In this document: piece after piece, positions 20,992 through 31,000 of the stretch
How the letters are laid out: each line of letters begins with the position of its first letter
Position numbering within the stretch: the stretch's first letter is position 1
From: Orychophragmus violaceus
Lineage: Eukaryota > Streptophyta > Magnoliopsida > Brassicales > Brassicaceae
Direction: 5' to 3'
Assembly (NCBI GenBank): GCA_030180135.1
Contig: CM058238.1
Location: 89,164,619-89,228,618 of the forward strand
Length of the DNA stretch: 64,000 nt
Made by a program: the position numbers and the translations under genes
The notes under the pieces: generated by a model
Database searches by the model: none
What the model was told of the DNA's origin: nothing
What the model saw: only the letters and a program-made list of their open reading frames with translations

Positions 20992-21801
20992 TCAGGCAGC
21001 AGGAGATCCTGACAGAGACTTTTTTTGTCTCTGTCCAAGTCTCCTCATCCAAGGTGGAGAGTAGGTTGTTGCAGAATGCTCATGTCCAAGAAAAGATGGA
21101 GTAAAATGTGCTCCAGGATCTATAATCACAGTGTCATCATGCTGCTCATCATCTGCATTCCTTATGGTGAATGGTTGCCCATCTATCAGTGGTCTACGCA
21201 GCTTATCCATCTCATAACGCAGCGGCTCATCTCCCAGATGGAGGTCTATCAGGCTGTTCTTAACATCAATTACCGCTCCTGCTGTAGCCAAAAATGGTCT
21301 TCCAAGAAGCAATGCTTCATCCGGATCACAGTCATATCTCAGCACTAGGAAGTCTGTTGGAACTAAGTAGTTTCCAACTCTCACCGGGATGTCCATCAGG
21401 AGTCCTTCAGGAATACGTATGGACTGATCAGCTAGGACAAGAGAGGTCCAAGTAGGAGTAAAATCTAGCATACCCAGCTTCTCTGCCACAGAGTATCGCA
21501 TCAAATTTCCAGCAGCTCCTAAGTCACACAGAGAACGCCTGAAACTATCCTCAAAGATAGAACAATCAAGCACAAAGACTCCAGGATCAGGCAGCTTCTT
21601 CGGGATCTTGGTTAACAGAACATCACTAATATGCTGAGGAACTATAACCACCCAGTCTCTCAGCTCTTCATCTAGAGGCAGCATCTTGTTCAAATACCTC
21701 TGCACACATGGATGATAAGGTGGATCATCAGAAGTTTGAATTTCTTCCAATTCTTCACCAATCTCCTCTAGCTTCTTAAGCTCTTCAATTTCCTGCTTAA
21801 T
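20992..21801 (-). CDS. Athila-like protease domain
   Basis: This frame is the same as gag and directly follows it after one TAA (21805-21807), so it was probably once part of a continuous Gag-Pro polyprotein. The N-terminus is Glu/Lys-rich. The retropepsin-like domain has VLDCSIFEDSFRRSLCDLGA, where Athila proteins usually have a DLGASVSLMP-type active site; here it reads DLGAAGNLMR. An ALLLGRPFLATAGAVIDV block follows. The frame ends near 20992 without entering RT, which ends the coding part of the element. With no ATG at its start, it would need read-through of the TAA. Confidence 0.7.
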   Translation of the reverse strand: MKQEIEELKKLEEIGEELEEIQTSDDPPYHPCVQRYLNKMLPLDEELRDWVVIVPQHISDVLLTKIPKKLPDPGVFVLDCSIFEDSFRRSLCDLGAAGNLMRYSVAEKLGMLDFTPTWTSLVLADQSIRIPEGLLMDIPVRVGNYLVPTDFLVLRYDCDPDEALLLGRPFLATAGAVIDVKNSLIDLHLGDEPLRYEMDKLRRPLIDGQPFTIRNADDEQHDDTVIIDPGAHFTPSFLGHEHSATTYSPPWMRRLGQRQKKSLSGSPAA

Positions 21802-21804
21802 CAC

Positions 21805-23652
21805 TTAAGACACTGGGGAGTGTTGTCTAACAATCTGCGCATAAATCTCATGTTGAGAGATCTCAGAGACTCCAGAGAATAAGCCATCAAACTCTAAGTC
21901 TGCATCAATACCATCATCACTCAGTGAATCTGTTTGTTCCCGACGTGCATCGATCGACACTAAGTGTGTGTCGATCGTTGCAATGCTGCAATTTCCACCC
22001 GAGAGTTTTTCACCAAAATCCGGGATTTCTTCTTCCTTCACCAATTCAGCTGTACTTAGCTCAAATTTTTCACCTAGGTGAGATCCATCATTAACGTACA
22101 CAGACCAGGCCTTAATATGAGTGTCTGCTAGCCCTTTTCCCTTTATTGAGCTGGAAATCTGGTTCACCTGAGTATCCAACTGCTTTATGTGAGTGTTCAG
22201 GGACTCAAACTTCCCATTGAGGTCTTCATAGACAGCATCTAACTTCTTGTTGCAGTCCACAGAAATCTTGGTCTGACTCTCCATTAGTTGTTCCATCATA
22301 GCTTCCATTCTTCTCTCATGAGCTGTAGGTGCAGGAGGAGTCTGATAAGATGAAGATCCATAGGTTCTCTGAGTACCTTGTCCAAAGGTCTTCTGAAAAC
22401 CACTAGTCTGTCCAGAATTAGATGAGTTGCTGTTGAAAGCACTTTTCTGTCCTCCATTGAAAAATCTGTTTCCTTGTTGATTACCAAATCTATTACCTTG
22501 GAATCCAGAACCTCCTATGTAATTCACATCTTCCTCCTGAGTGTCCTCCTCAGTTTGAATTACCTCTACATTTTGGGAAAAGTGGACAGCTTTCTTACCT
22601 GCTAGGAGATTGCAAACTGTGTCCAGCCTAGATCTAATATCAGCTATATCAGAATTCTCTACACTTCCACCAGATTTCTTCCTCCTCTCATCCATAGTCT
22701 TGCAACTGTTGCTGCCTATTAGGTTCTCAATCAACTGCTTAGCTTGTGTAGGAGTCCTGGTGTTGAAGTTAGCATTACTGGAATTATCCAATGCAGACTG
22801 ATATGGAAGATCTATGCCTCTGAAGAAAATACCAATCAACTGAACCTCAGTGAATCCATGGTGTGGGCAGTCACGATGATACTGCTTAAATCTCATCCAG
22901 ACAGTCTTTAAAGGCTCCACAGCTCCTTGGGAAAAGGTGAGTATGTCCTGTCTGGACTGGTCTGAGCGCGCATCATCATAGAAGTGACGCAGGAACTCAC
23001 TCTTCAAGGCTGCCCAAGTAGTATACTGAGCAGGTGCCAGCTGCTTTAGCCATGCACTAGCGTCTCCAGCAAGACTATACGGAAAGAGCTTAAGGAACAG
23101 ATAGTCCGGGCAGACTCCATCATACTTCAAGCCAGTGACTACGTCCTCAAACGAATCAATGTGATCCATAGGATGCTCCGTTGGGTAACCGTGAAATGCA
23201 TTTTGTCTCATCAGCGAGTAGTAGATGGTTTTGATCTCAAAATCATTCCTCTCAAAAGCAGGAAGCACTAAAGCTGACCGGTTTGCATGAAACTCATCCG
23301 GTCTGTTGTAGTCAGCTAAAGTCCTCTCACGTACAACCATCTGTCTACCTTGGGCCTGTCCTTGACCCTGGTTCTGCTCCTGTTGCTGTTGCTCAGGAGG
23401 ATCAGAGATGGCATTCCCTTCAGCATCAACCCTTTGATAAGCAGCATTGTATGGGTTATTATATCGGTCCCTCAGAGTACCTTGAGCATCGCGTTCTAAA
23501 ATCAAACGTTCTCGCACCATCCTTTCTCTTCTTTCTCTTCTGTTGGTTCTCTCTAGACGTCCGAGTTCTTCAAGTCCGAGATTAACTAAGCTCGAGTTCG
23601 GATTACTTCTAGTTTTCTGCGTCTGCATAAACTGTCTGTAATCGTCCAGCAA
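21805..23652 (-). CDS. Athila-like Gag protein (615 codons, open)
   Basis: The ATG at 23652 is the first after the primer-binding site and gives a full-length open frame. Order: a basic Arg-rich N-terminus (RRERRERMVRERL), a Gln-rich stretch, the retrotransposon gag (capsid) domain at about codons 145-305 (SLAGDASAWLKQL, FLRHFYD), an Asn/Gly/Phe-rich middle and a C-terminal helix (LNTHIKQLDTQVNQI). No CCHC knuckle is seen. Gag packages element RNA in the cytoplasm. Near the C-terminus the CGATCG pair at 21947-21981 is translated in frame (TIDTHLVSIDAR). The uninterrupted frame suggests selection or youth. Confidence 0.88.
   Translation of the reverse strand: MLDDYRQFMQTQKTRSNPNSSLVNLGLEELGRLERTNRRERRERMVRERLILERDAQGTLRDRYNNPYNAAYQRVDAEGNAISDPPEQQQQEQNQGQGQAQGRQMVVRERTLADYNRPDEFHANRSALVLPAFERNDFEIKTIYYSLMRQNAFHGYPTEHPMDHIDSFEDVVTGLKYDGVCPDYLFLKLFPYSLAGDASAWLKQLAPAQYTTWAALKSEFLRHFYDDARSDQSRQDILTFSQGAVEPLKTVWMRFKQYHRDCPHHGFTEVQLIGIFFRGIDLPYQSALDNSSNANFNTRTPTQAKQLIENLIGSNSCKTMDERRKKSGGSVENSDIADIRSRLDTVCNLLAGKKAVHFSQNVEVIQTEEDTQEEDVNYIGGSGFQGNRFGNQQGNRFFNGGQKSAFNSNSSNSGQTSGFQKTFGQGTQRTYGSSSYQTPPAPTAHERRMEAMMEQLMESQTKISVDCNKKLDAVYEDLNGKFESLNTHIKQLDTQVNQISSSIKGKGLADTHIKAWSVYVNDGSHLGEKFELSTAELVKEEEIPDFGEKLSGGNCSIATIDTHLVSIDARREQTDSLSDDGIDADLEFDGLFSGVSEISQHEIYAQIVRQHSPVS
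21947..21981. repeat. CGATCG palindrome pair inside the gag frame
   Basis: GCATCGATCGACAC (21947-21960) and GTGTCGATCGTTGC (21968-21981), centres 21 bp apart, lie in coding sequence without breaking the frame. Confidence 0.85.
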
Positions 23653-23734
23653 CGATCGATGCTATCAGTGCAACAATCGGTTCAATCTCAGAATCGCCTA
23701 GTGACGATCGGTGCAAGGGTGCAACGATCGACGC
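23649..23734. repeat. CGATCG palindrome cluster in the gag leader
   Basis: Sites lie at 23649, 23670 (decayed, CAATCG), 23701 and 23721, centres 21, 31 and 20 bp apart, between the gag start codon and the primer-binding site. Confidence 0.82.
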
Positions 23735-23868
23735 AGTGCGATATTGGTACCTGCGACAGAGAGAAAAACAGACAAAATCAGCAACTAAAAAAAACAAAAA
23801 CAAAAACGAAAAGAAAACGAAAAATCCTAGTAAAACCCTAGGTTCTAAGCTATCGAAGACTCAAAGAG

Positions 23869-23886
23869 TCCCCGGCAACGGCGCCA
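23869..23886 (-). other. Primer-binding site (tRNA-Asp type) of the Athila-like element
   Basis: TGGCGCCGTTGCCGGGGA on the minus strand, six bases from the LTR. This is the well-known plant tRNA-Asp primer-binding sequence of Athila elements. Confidence 0.92.
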
Positions 23887-23892
23887 AAAACT

Positions 23893-25086
23893 TGATAGGT
23901 GTCAGGTTTTAATCCTATATCTAACTGCAAGTGCACAGTTCAGTAGTTGTAGTATATAGGTATCGAATCCACAGGGACTCCGGTATTCAATAGCTCAAGA
24001 ACAGGAAATTAAACTAGGAAGAAAGCAATGTGATTGAATTAAAAGCAATGCGAGAAAGTAAACAGAAAGCAGAGATTGTTGGTTGTGAAAACAAGTTATT
24101 AAGAGCGCTAAGTCTAGGGCGTTCTCAGGAAATCAGACAAGCAGACAGTTCATTCAACAAGGATCTAATTAAGCACAGTTCTAGAACTCAAAACACAGAT
24201 ATAGAATTAACCAAATTCCTTTGCGATAATTCTCTAAGTCTAAGTGCAGCAAACCAAACTTTCGTTTGCGAGAACTAACAGATTAAACTAGCATTAATTC
24301 CAAGTTTGATATGTTCACAATTATCCTAAACCAAACTTTCGTTTGCGAGAAGTTTAATTGCTCAACCTAATTAGTTCAGATTCCTAAACCACACTTACGT
24401 GTCGTATTTAGCAACCTAAGATCTAGATTCTAATTGATCAGGTTAGAACTAGCTTTAAGCCCAATTAGATTGAAGAACAGATATAGTTATGAATCCTTAA
24501 CTTAATTAAACAAGTCTAGCAAGTCATGAAATCCTATGTGAGAAACCCTAAACCTAACAAGGAATCTACTCAGACATAGATAATGAAAACATAATCATAT
24601 GAAGAATAAATTGCATAGAAGATAAAGAATAAAAGGGGTTCGAAATCTTCTCCAAATACAGATGAAGTAAAGGTTCAGATCAGCCCCAAAAGCTCTAAAA
24701 ATCCTCTGCTCTTAATTATGAAAGCGTATGTAAATAAAACACCAAAAACTTAATTATATAGGTCTAATCTCAGCCAGGGGCTTCTTTGTAAATATCAGAA
24801 ACTTCTGGATCAGAGTGCAATATCTTGACTCTTCATAAACCGCCGAGTTTCGGCCCATCTCGCTGGTGCAACGATCGGTGCTAGAGTGCATCGATCGACG
24901 CATTTCTCTGTTTCGGACAGTGAACTCTATCTCTCGGCCAAACACTCCAAAAATCTCCAAAAAGTGCCATAATCACCAAATATGCTCCAAACCTGATTAT
25001 ACCTGTAAAAGACTTAAAAGAACACAAAAAGACACTAAAACACACTTATATCATGGTCTAAAACTAGTAAAAACCATGATATATCA
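23893..25086 (-). repeat. 5' LTR of the Athila-like element
   Basis: Mate of 18438-19631, also 1194 bp. TATA candidate at 24754-24760 (minus); CGATCG pair at 24868-24901. Flanked on the outside by CCCTT (25087-25091). Confidence 0.95.
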
Positions 25087-25091
25087 CCCTT

Positions 25092-26015
25092 CAATCCACA
25101 ACTTCGCTTATCAGTATGCGAGCGAGGTTCCTTTTATCAACAATCCCCGGGCTTGCTTTGATATGCTGACGTGCGTGAGAGGAAACGAGTCAGATTGGCC
25201 GGTTTTGGAGGAATTGCCTCACTCGGATGCTATCGTCAGGCTAAAGCACGCCGAAGCAACGGTAAGTTTCTTGTACTGAATTTTGCATTGTTTGTCGAGA
25301 TAACATTTTTGTGTGCTGTTTTCAGATGATCGCGGCTTCTAACCGTGTGGCGTTGGAAAGTTCTTGGGCCCAAAAGAAGCTGGCTGACGCGGTCACCAAG
25401 CGGGATGATCTTCTCAAGAAAATCAAGGAAGAGAAGAAGGATTTGGAGGCGAGTAATCTGGCCCTTGAAGGAAAATTGAAGGAGGCTGAGGAGAAGTCGA
25501 AGGCTGATTTCCTTAAATTTCAGTTGGAGAGAAAGCAGCTGCAGAAGTCTTATCTTGATCTGGTTCAAAAAGAGAGGGAGAGAGTCGAGGCCGCTGCTAG
25601 GATGAAGGCGCAGACCCATTTCGACCTTATTCAACGCTACATCGGTGATCAAGAAACCGTCGTTGCGATGCAGGTCAAACAGGCTCAGATTTCTGGGCTT
25701 AAGAAATGTCTGGAGAAACTCAGCGGGCAAGGCGTGTCGGTTCCTCAAGCCGTCTTGGACAAGATCGCCGCTGACGAGATCGCAGCGAACGCGGAGTTGG
25801 ATGACCTGAACGTTGTAACGAAGGAGGAGCTTATGTTTGTGCTCTCACCCATTCATCATCCTCTCCTTAATTGTTCTCATGATTCTCCTCCTCCTGTCCC
25901 GCGGCACGTCGACCAATTCGGGACTAATGTCGGTATAATCCCGGAGGCGGTTCCTGCCGATCTGGTCCAGTCTGTTCGGAAAGAAATTTCAGCTGCAGAT
26001 GGCGGGCCTGAGTAG
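25092..26015 (+). pseudogene. Antisense PF04195-like gene, 3' part
   Basis: This continues the plus-strand gene of 16785-18437 after the nested element: removing 18438-25091 restores the codon phase. It holds an FAYQYASEVPF block, then an intron with strong borders (25262-25325, GTAAGT...TTTTCAG, in phase). The last exon (25326-26015) encodes a long charged coiled coil (KKLADAVTKRDDLLKKIKEE and similar, about 100 residues) and a tail ending in TGA/TAG near 26013. It reads antisense to the host Tat element. The conserved splice sites suggest it is, or recently was, a real transcription unit. Function unknown. Confidence 0.72.
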
Positions 26016-26189
26016 TCATCGTCAAGTGTTTTTAGTATTCTATTTGTATCGGTTTTGTAATAGCTCTTATTTATGTTTGCAAACTCTTTATCTTTTTGGT
26101 TTAATCGTAATTTTACATTAAGTTTGCTTTAAGCTTGATAGCGATTAAAATCATCTTATCTTTAAAGCTTTTGCTAAACTTTAGTAACA

Positions 26190-26540
26190 ATGATTGGGAT
26201 ATGCGACCAAGTCGTGCTACTGTATTTAAACTTGTAGCGACTTTCAAATGGTCGGATTAAGTTTGTGTTTCAATCAGATCAAAACACTCAAACTCGCCAC
26301 CAAACTTACACAATTTAGTGACTTTCAAATGGTCGGACTAATCTTGTATTAAGCTTGCCGTCAAATTGACGATTTAGCGGATTCTTAAGTAGTCGGACTA
26401 ATCTCGTATTAAGTTTGTCCTTAAACGATTTAGTGACTTTTGAATAGTCGGACTAATCTCGTATTAGGCTTGTCGTCAAACTTAAACGATTTAGCGACTC
26501 TTGCCATGAGGCGGTTTGCGAGACTTACAAATGATCGGCT
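26190..26540. repeat. Degenerate tandem repeats in the Tat 3' region
   Basis: About five units of roughly 60 bp contain TTTAGCGACTTTCAAATGGTCGGACTAATCTCGTATTA-like text (GGTCGGA, CTCGTATTA, ACGATTTAG recur). They lie between the antisense gene and the nested Copia element, the usual place for Tat 3' repeats. Confidence 0.75.
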
Positions 26541-26560
26541 TTATTCTTAGGGCGGGAGAA

Positions 26561-27203
26561 TGTAGGAAACCGTTTAGTTGATCCTGATGTAATTCACAGA
26601 TTCATATCAACCTAAACATACAGATCTAGGTTCTCTTGATTAGAAACATTAGATGATCTCACCTTTTACCTGTTTGTTGCAGCGGAAGGAATAGAACAGG
26701 TCAGAGATCAGAGAGATACACCGAGGGATGAATCCTCCAAAGGTTCACACACGCGATCACAGAAAACGGCTGCTAGACCGAGAGGAGAGAGGCGCGCAGA
26801 GAGAGAGAGGCTCGCGGCTGGGGAGGCTAGGGTTTGGGAGAAAAGACTTGGCTTTTAGTTTTTATAAAAGCCTTCTCTTTCCCTTTTGGGCTTTTGGGCC
26901 CAAAATACCAATCTGATTAAATCCCATGGATTTAATCAGACCCATTAGTCTCTCTCTTAGTACGACAAATGCCTGGCACTTTTACCGTACTTCTGCTAAG
27001 CCGTTCCAACACATTTTCCTGTTAGCTTAGGCGTGTGACCCATATGGGATCATATAATAAAGGCAATAAGTCCAAGACTTATAGATCATGAGCGGACTCT
27101 AGCAAGCCATCATGATCCCCAGTATTATATGACTTATGTCTGATCTTTGACATACTCTTACTTTCTAGAGACAGTACCGAGATTACTGGACACAATTCCA
27201 ACA
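26561..27203 (-). repeat. 3' LTR of the Copia element (643 bp, single segment)
   Basis: TGTAGGAAACC...ACAATTCCAACA on plus. The 386-bp segment that is triplicated in the other LTR is present once, at 26791-27176. The TATA box region (TTTATAAAA on the minus strand) is at about 26860-26869. Confidence 0.95.
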
Positions 27204-28056
27204 ATCTCCCACTTGTACTGGAATCTCTGTATTCATAATCCTTTTGTCTCAATATCTCGATTAGTCATAAGGCAAGATTGGTGTCATCCTTATAAAGCCT
27301 AATCTTGTTCATCGGACTCTGATTTGATACTGACAATCCAAACGACTCGGGAAAGTCCGTTTGAGCATGGCCATGCATTTTCCAGTATTCAAATCTCCGA
27401 TTGGCCTAGAGATATTCACTCCATTTATATTGGAGGGACAAATCCCATCTTGTTCCATCACTGTAAACTACTCATCTCATGATGTACCCAAACAAGGTCC
27501 TTATAGCTATCTCAGAACGATAGCGTTAGACAATGATCAAAGTACATCAGTCCATGTGCAGTCACATGCATGTGAACCCAGGTCTAAGGACTATACTCTA
27601 TAGTCGTAGTAAGAATCTCTTATGACACAGATATAAATATCCTGAAGAGTTCTTATAAGCGGGTCTTGTCCGGTCGTATGTTCCCAACATACACCTATGT
27701 ATTGACTTTGATGCCGCGCATCTATGACACATGAAACTTGGTCATAAGTCACATACCAATCTAGTCTCACACGGTTGTTGGTGTTCCAGTTTCAACAACC
27801 TTCGACTAGGGACAGGATGATATAAAACATTTATCAAATATAGGGTCTCATGATCAAGCTAAATGACTTTGATGACTCAAGATCAAGTCACTTACTTCGA
27901 TGACCTATAAAATATTTCATATCATTTTGGAACGATTATTTCATCACAGTTAAAATAATCTTGAAATAATAATTTCATTAAAACATAAAATAATGTTTTA
28001 CAAGAACATATCAAATAACTAAAATAAAGCTCACAAAACTCCCACTCAAATTTAGA
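27204..28056 (-). other. 3' untranslated region of the Copia element
   Basis: About 850 bp between the pol stop and the 3' LTR. I see no conserved domain; a short plus-strand frame at 27361-27603 has no support. The polypurine tract lies at its outer edge. Confidence 0.7.
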
Positions 28057-31000
28057 TTACATTTCAATGTTTCTAATGCCTACAGCTTCAGTCAGGAACT
28101 CGAGCTTAGGCCTTGGGAGTGGCTTTGTCAACGGATCAGCGACATTATCATCTGTCGGAACTCGGCTGATCTTGACTTCCTTTCTATTTACGATGTCACG
28201 TATCAAGTGAAATCTTCTTTGAACATGCTTGGATTTCTGGTGTGATCTTGGTTCCTTTGCCTGAGCTATAGCACCATTGTTGTCACAAAACAGTGCCAGA
28301 GGCTCAGCCGCATCTGGTATCACACCTAGTTCCATAATGAACTTTCGTATCCAAACAGCTTCCTTCGCTGCTTCTGAGGCGGCGATATATTCAGCTTCTG
28401 TAGTGGAATCAGCAACGGTGTCCTGCTTAGAGCTTCTCCAACTTACTGCACCGCCATTCAGACAAAAGACATAACCGGACTGTGACCGGAAATCGTCTGT
28501 GTCTGTCTGGAAACTTGCGTCCGTGAATCCACTGACTTTAAGCACATCACTTCCACCGTACACCAAGAATTTATCCTTAGTATGTCTTAGATACTTCAAG
28601 ATATTCTTTACGGCAATCCAATGGTTTTCACCTGGATTTGACTGGTATCTACTCGTCATGCTCAATGCATAAGCAACATCAGGACGAGTACAGATCATGG
28701 CATACATGACAGATCCTATTGCAGATGCATAAGGAATATTCTTCATGCGCTCAAGCTCAGCAGCCGACGTAGGGCTCTGCTTCTTGCTTAGCGTTGTGCC
28801 ATGCACCATTGGCGTGAAGCCCTTCTTGGAATCTTTCATGCTGAATCTTTGTAGGACTTTGTCAATGTATGAGTCTTGACACAAGCCTATCAGCCTCTTA
28901 GGTCTATCCCGATAGATCCTAATTCCAAGAACGTATGCGGCTTCACCCATGTCTTTCATGGAAAAACAACTTCCAAGCCAGTCCTTTACAGACTTCAGCA
29001 TTGGAACGTCGTTTCCGAGAAGCAGTATGTCATCGACATACAGAATAAGAAACACTATTTTGCTCCCACTAGTTTTCTTATACACGCATTGTTCTTCTTC
29101 GTTTCTAATGAAGTCAAATTGCTTGATCGCTTCATCAAAACGAAGATTCCAGCTCCTCGATGCTTGCTTCAATCCATAAATGGATTTATGAAGCTTGCAT
29201 ACTTTCCCAGCATTCTTTGGATCTATGTAACCGTCAGGTTGTGTCATATACACATCCTCTTCCAGAATACCATTCAGGAAGGCGGTTTTCACGTCCATCT
29301 GCCAAATTTCATAATCATGAAAAGCTGCAGTTGCTAGTAGAATCCGAATAGATTTCATCATAGCCACTGGTGAATAGGTTTCATCGTAATCCACACCGTG
29401 AACTTGTCTGAAACCTTTTGCCACCAACCTGGCTTTATAAATCTGGACATTTCCATCCACGTCAATCTTCTTCTTGAAGATCCATTTGCACTCGATGGCT
29501 TTTACACCAGCGGGTAAGTCAACCAACGAAAACACTTGGTTGACCGACATGGAGTCCATTTCGGAATCAGTGGCCTTGCGCCACTTAGAGGAATCTGGGC
29601 CCATCATGGCTTGATTGAAGTTCGATGGTTCATCACCATCAATGATCAAAAGATCATGACAGTCAGTCACGAGGAATCCTTGATATCTCTCGGGTTCGTG
29701 ACGGATCCTCCCGGATCTTCGAACTTCAGGTACTACAGGTTCAGGCTCTACAATTTCTTGTAGGTCCTCCTGCTGCTCTTCCTCATTAGGTTGAGCAGTA
29801 TCCTGTTCATCTTGAATTTCTTCAAGCAGTACCTTACTCCCACTGTTTTTCTTAGAGAGAAACTCTCTCTCAAGAAAGTTACAATCCCGGGCAACAAAGA
29901 TCTTGTTCTCGGAACGTAGATAGAAGTAATAAGCCTTGGTTTCCCGTGGATAACCAATGAAATAGCATTTGTCAGATTTTGGTGTAAGCTTGTCTGAGAT
30001 CAATCTCTTGACATAGGCTTCACAACCCCAAATTCTGAGATAAGACAGCACTGGAGCTTCTCCAGTCCATAATTCATATGGTGTCTTTGCTACTGCTTTT
30101 GATGGCGCTCTGTTTAGAGTGAACACTGCTGTTAGCAGAGCATATCCCCAAAGGGATATTGGAAGGTCTGTGTGACTCATCATAGATCGAACCATATCCA
30201 ATAAGGTCCGATTTCTCCTCTCAGACACACCATTCCATTGAGGTGTTCCAGGAGGAGTGAGTTGGGATACGATCCCACACTCTCTCAGATGATCACAGAA
30301 TTCCTGGCTTAAGTATTCTCCTCCTCGGTCGGACCGAAGAGCCTTAATGCTTTTGCCAAGTTGGTTTTGTACTTCATTTTGGAATTCTCTGAACTTTTCA
30401 AAAGATTCAGACTTATGTTTCATCAAATAAACATATCCATACCTACAGTAATCATCAGTGAAGGTAATGAAGTACTGATAGTTTCCTCTTGCATTTGTGG
30501 ACATTGGGCCACACACATCAGTGTGTATCAGGCCCAATAAGTCACTGGCCCTCTCGTTAGGTTTATTAAAGGGGGCCCGTGTCATTTTGCCCATCATGCA
30601 GGATTCGCATTTTTCACATGACTCAAAGTCAAATGAGCCAAGAAGTCCATTCGAATGGAGCCTCTTGATGCGTTTCTCGCTGATGTGCCCTAAACGACAA
30701 TGCCATAGAAACGTTCGGTTTTCCTCATTAGGTTTAAACCGTTTTGTATTAATGTTATATATTGGCGCGGATTGATCGAGTATGTAAAGCCCATTCGAAA
30801 GAGGGGCAGAACCATAGAACAAATTGTTGCGATTGAAGGAACATAATTTATTCTTAACTGAAAAATCATAACCTTCCAAATCCAACAAAGAAATTGAAAT
30901 AATATTTCTGCTTATAGCAGGTACAAAATAACAATTATTCAGTTCTAAAATCAATCCCGAAGGTAAAGACAACAAGTATGTGCCTACAGCTAGTGCTGGA

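Larger units (their letters stand above)
18438..25086 (-). mobile_element. Athila-like element with gag and protease only (TR-GAG type), 6.65 kb
   Basis: LTRs of 1194 bp each (18438-19631 and 23893-25086; TGATAGG...ATATATCA) are flanked by CCCTT at 18433-18437 and 25087-25091. The primer-binding site TGGCGCCGTTGCCGGGGA (minus strand, 23869-23886) matches the tRNA-Asp site used by Athila. A polypurine tract (complement of ACTCCCCCATA) adjoins the 3' LTR. It codes for Gag and a protease domain only; RT, RNase H and integrase are absent. The LTRs differ by about 12 substitutions and two small indels by eye, roughly 1%, so the insertion is fairly young. It must borrow enzymes to move. Confidence 0.93.

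Noticed and set aside
26728..26916. 62-codon frame present in both Copia LTRs
   Set aside because: It lies within the U3/R part of the LTR, overlaps the TATA box and has no recognisable domain.
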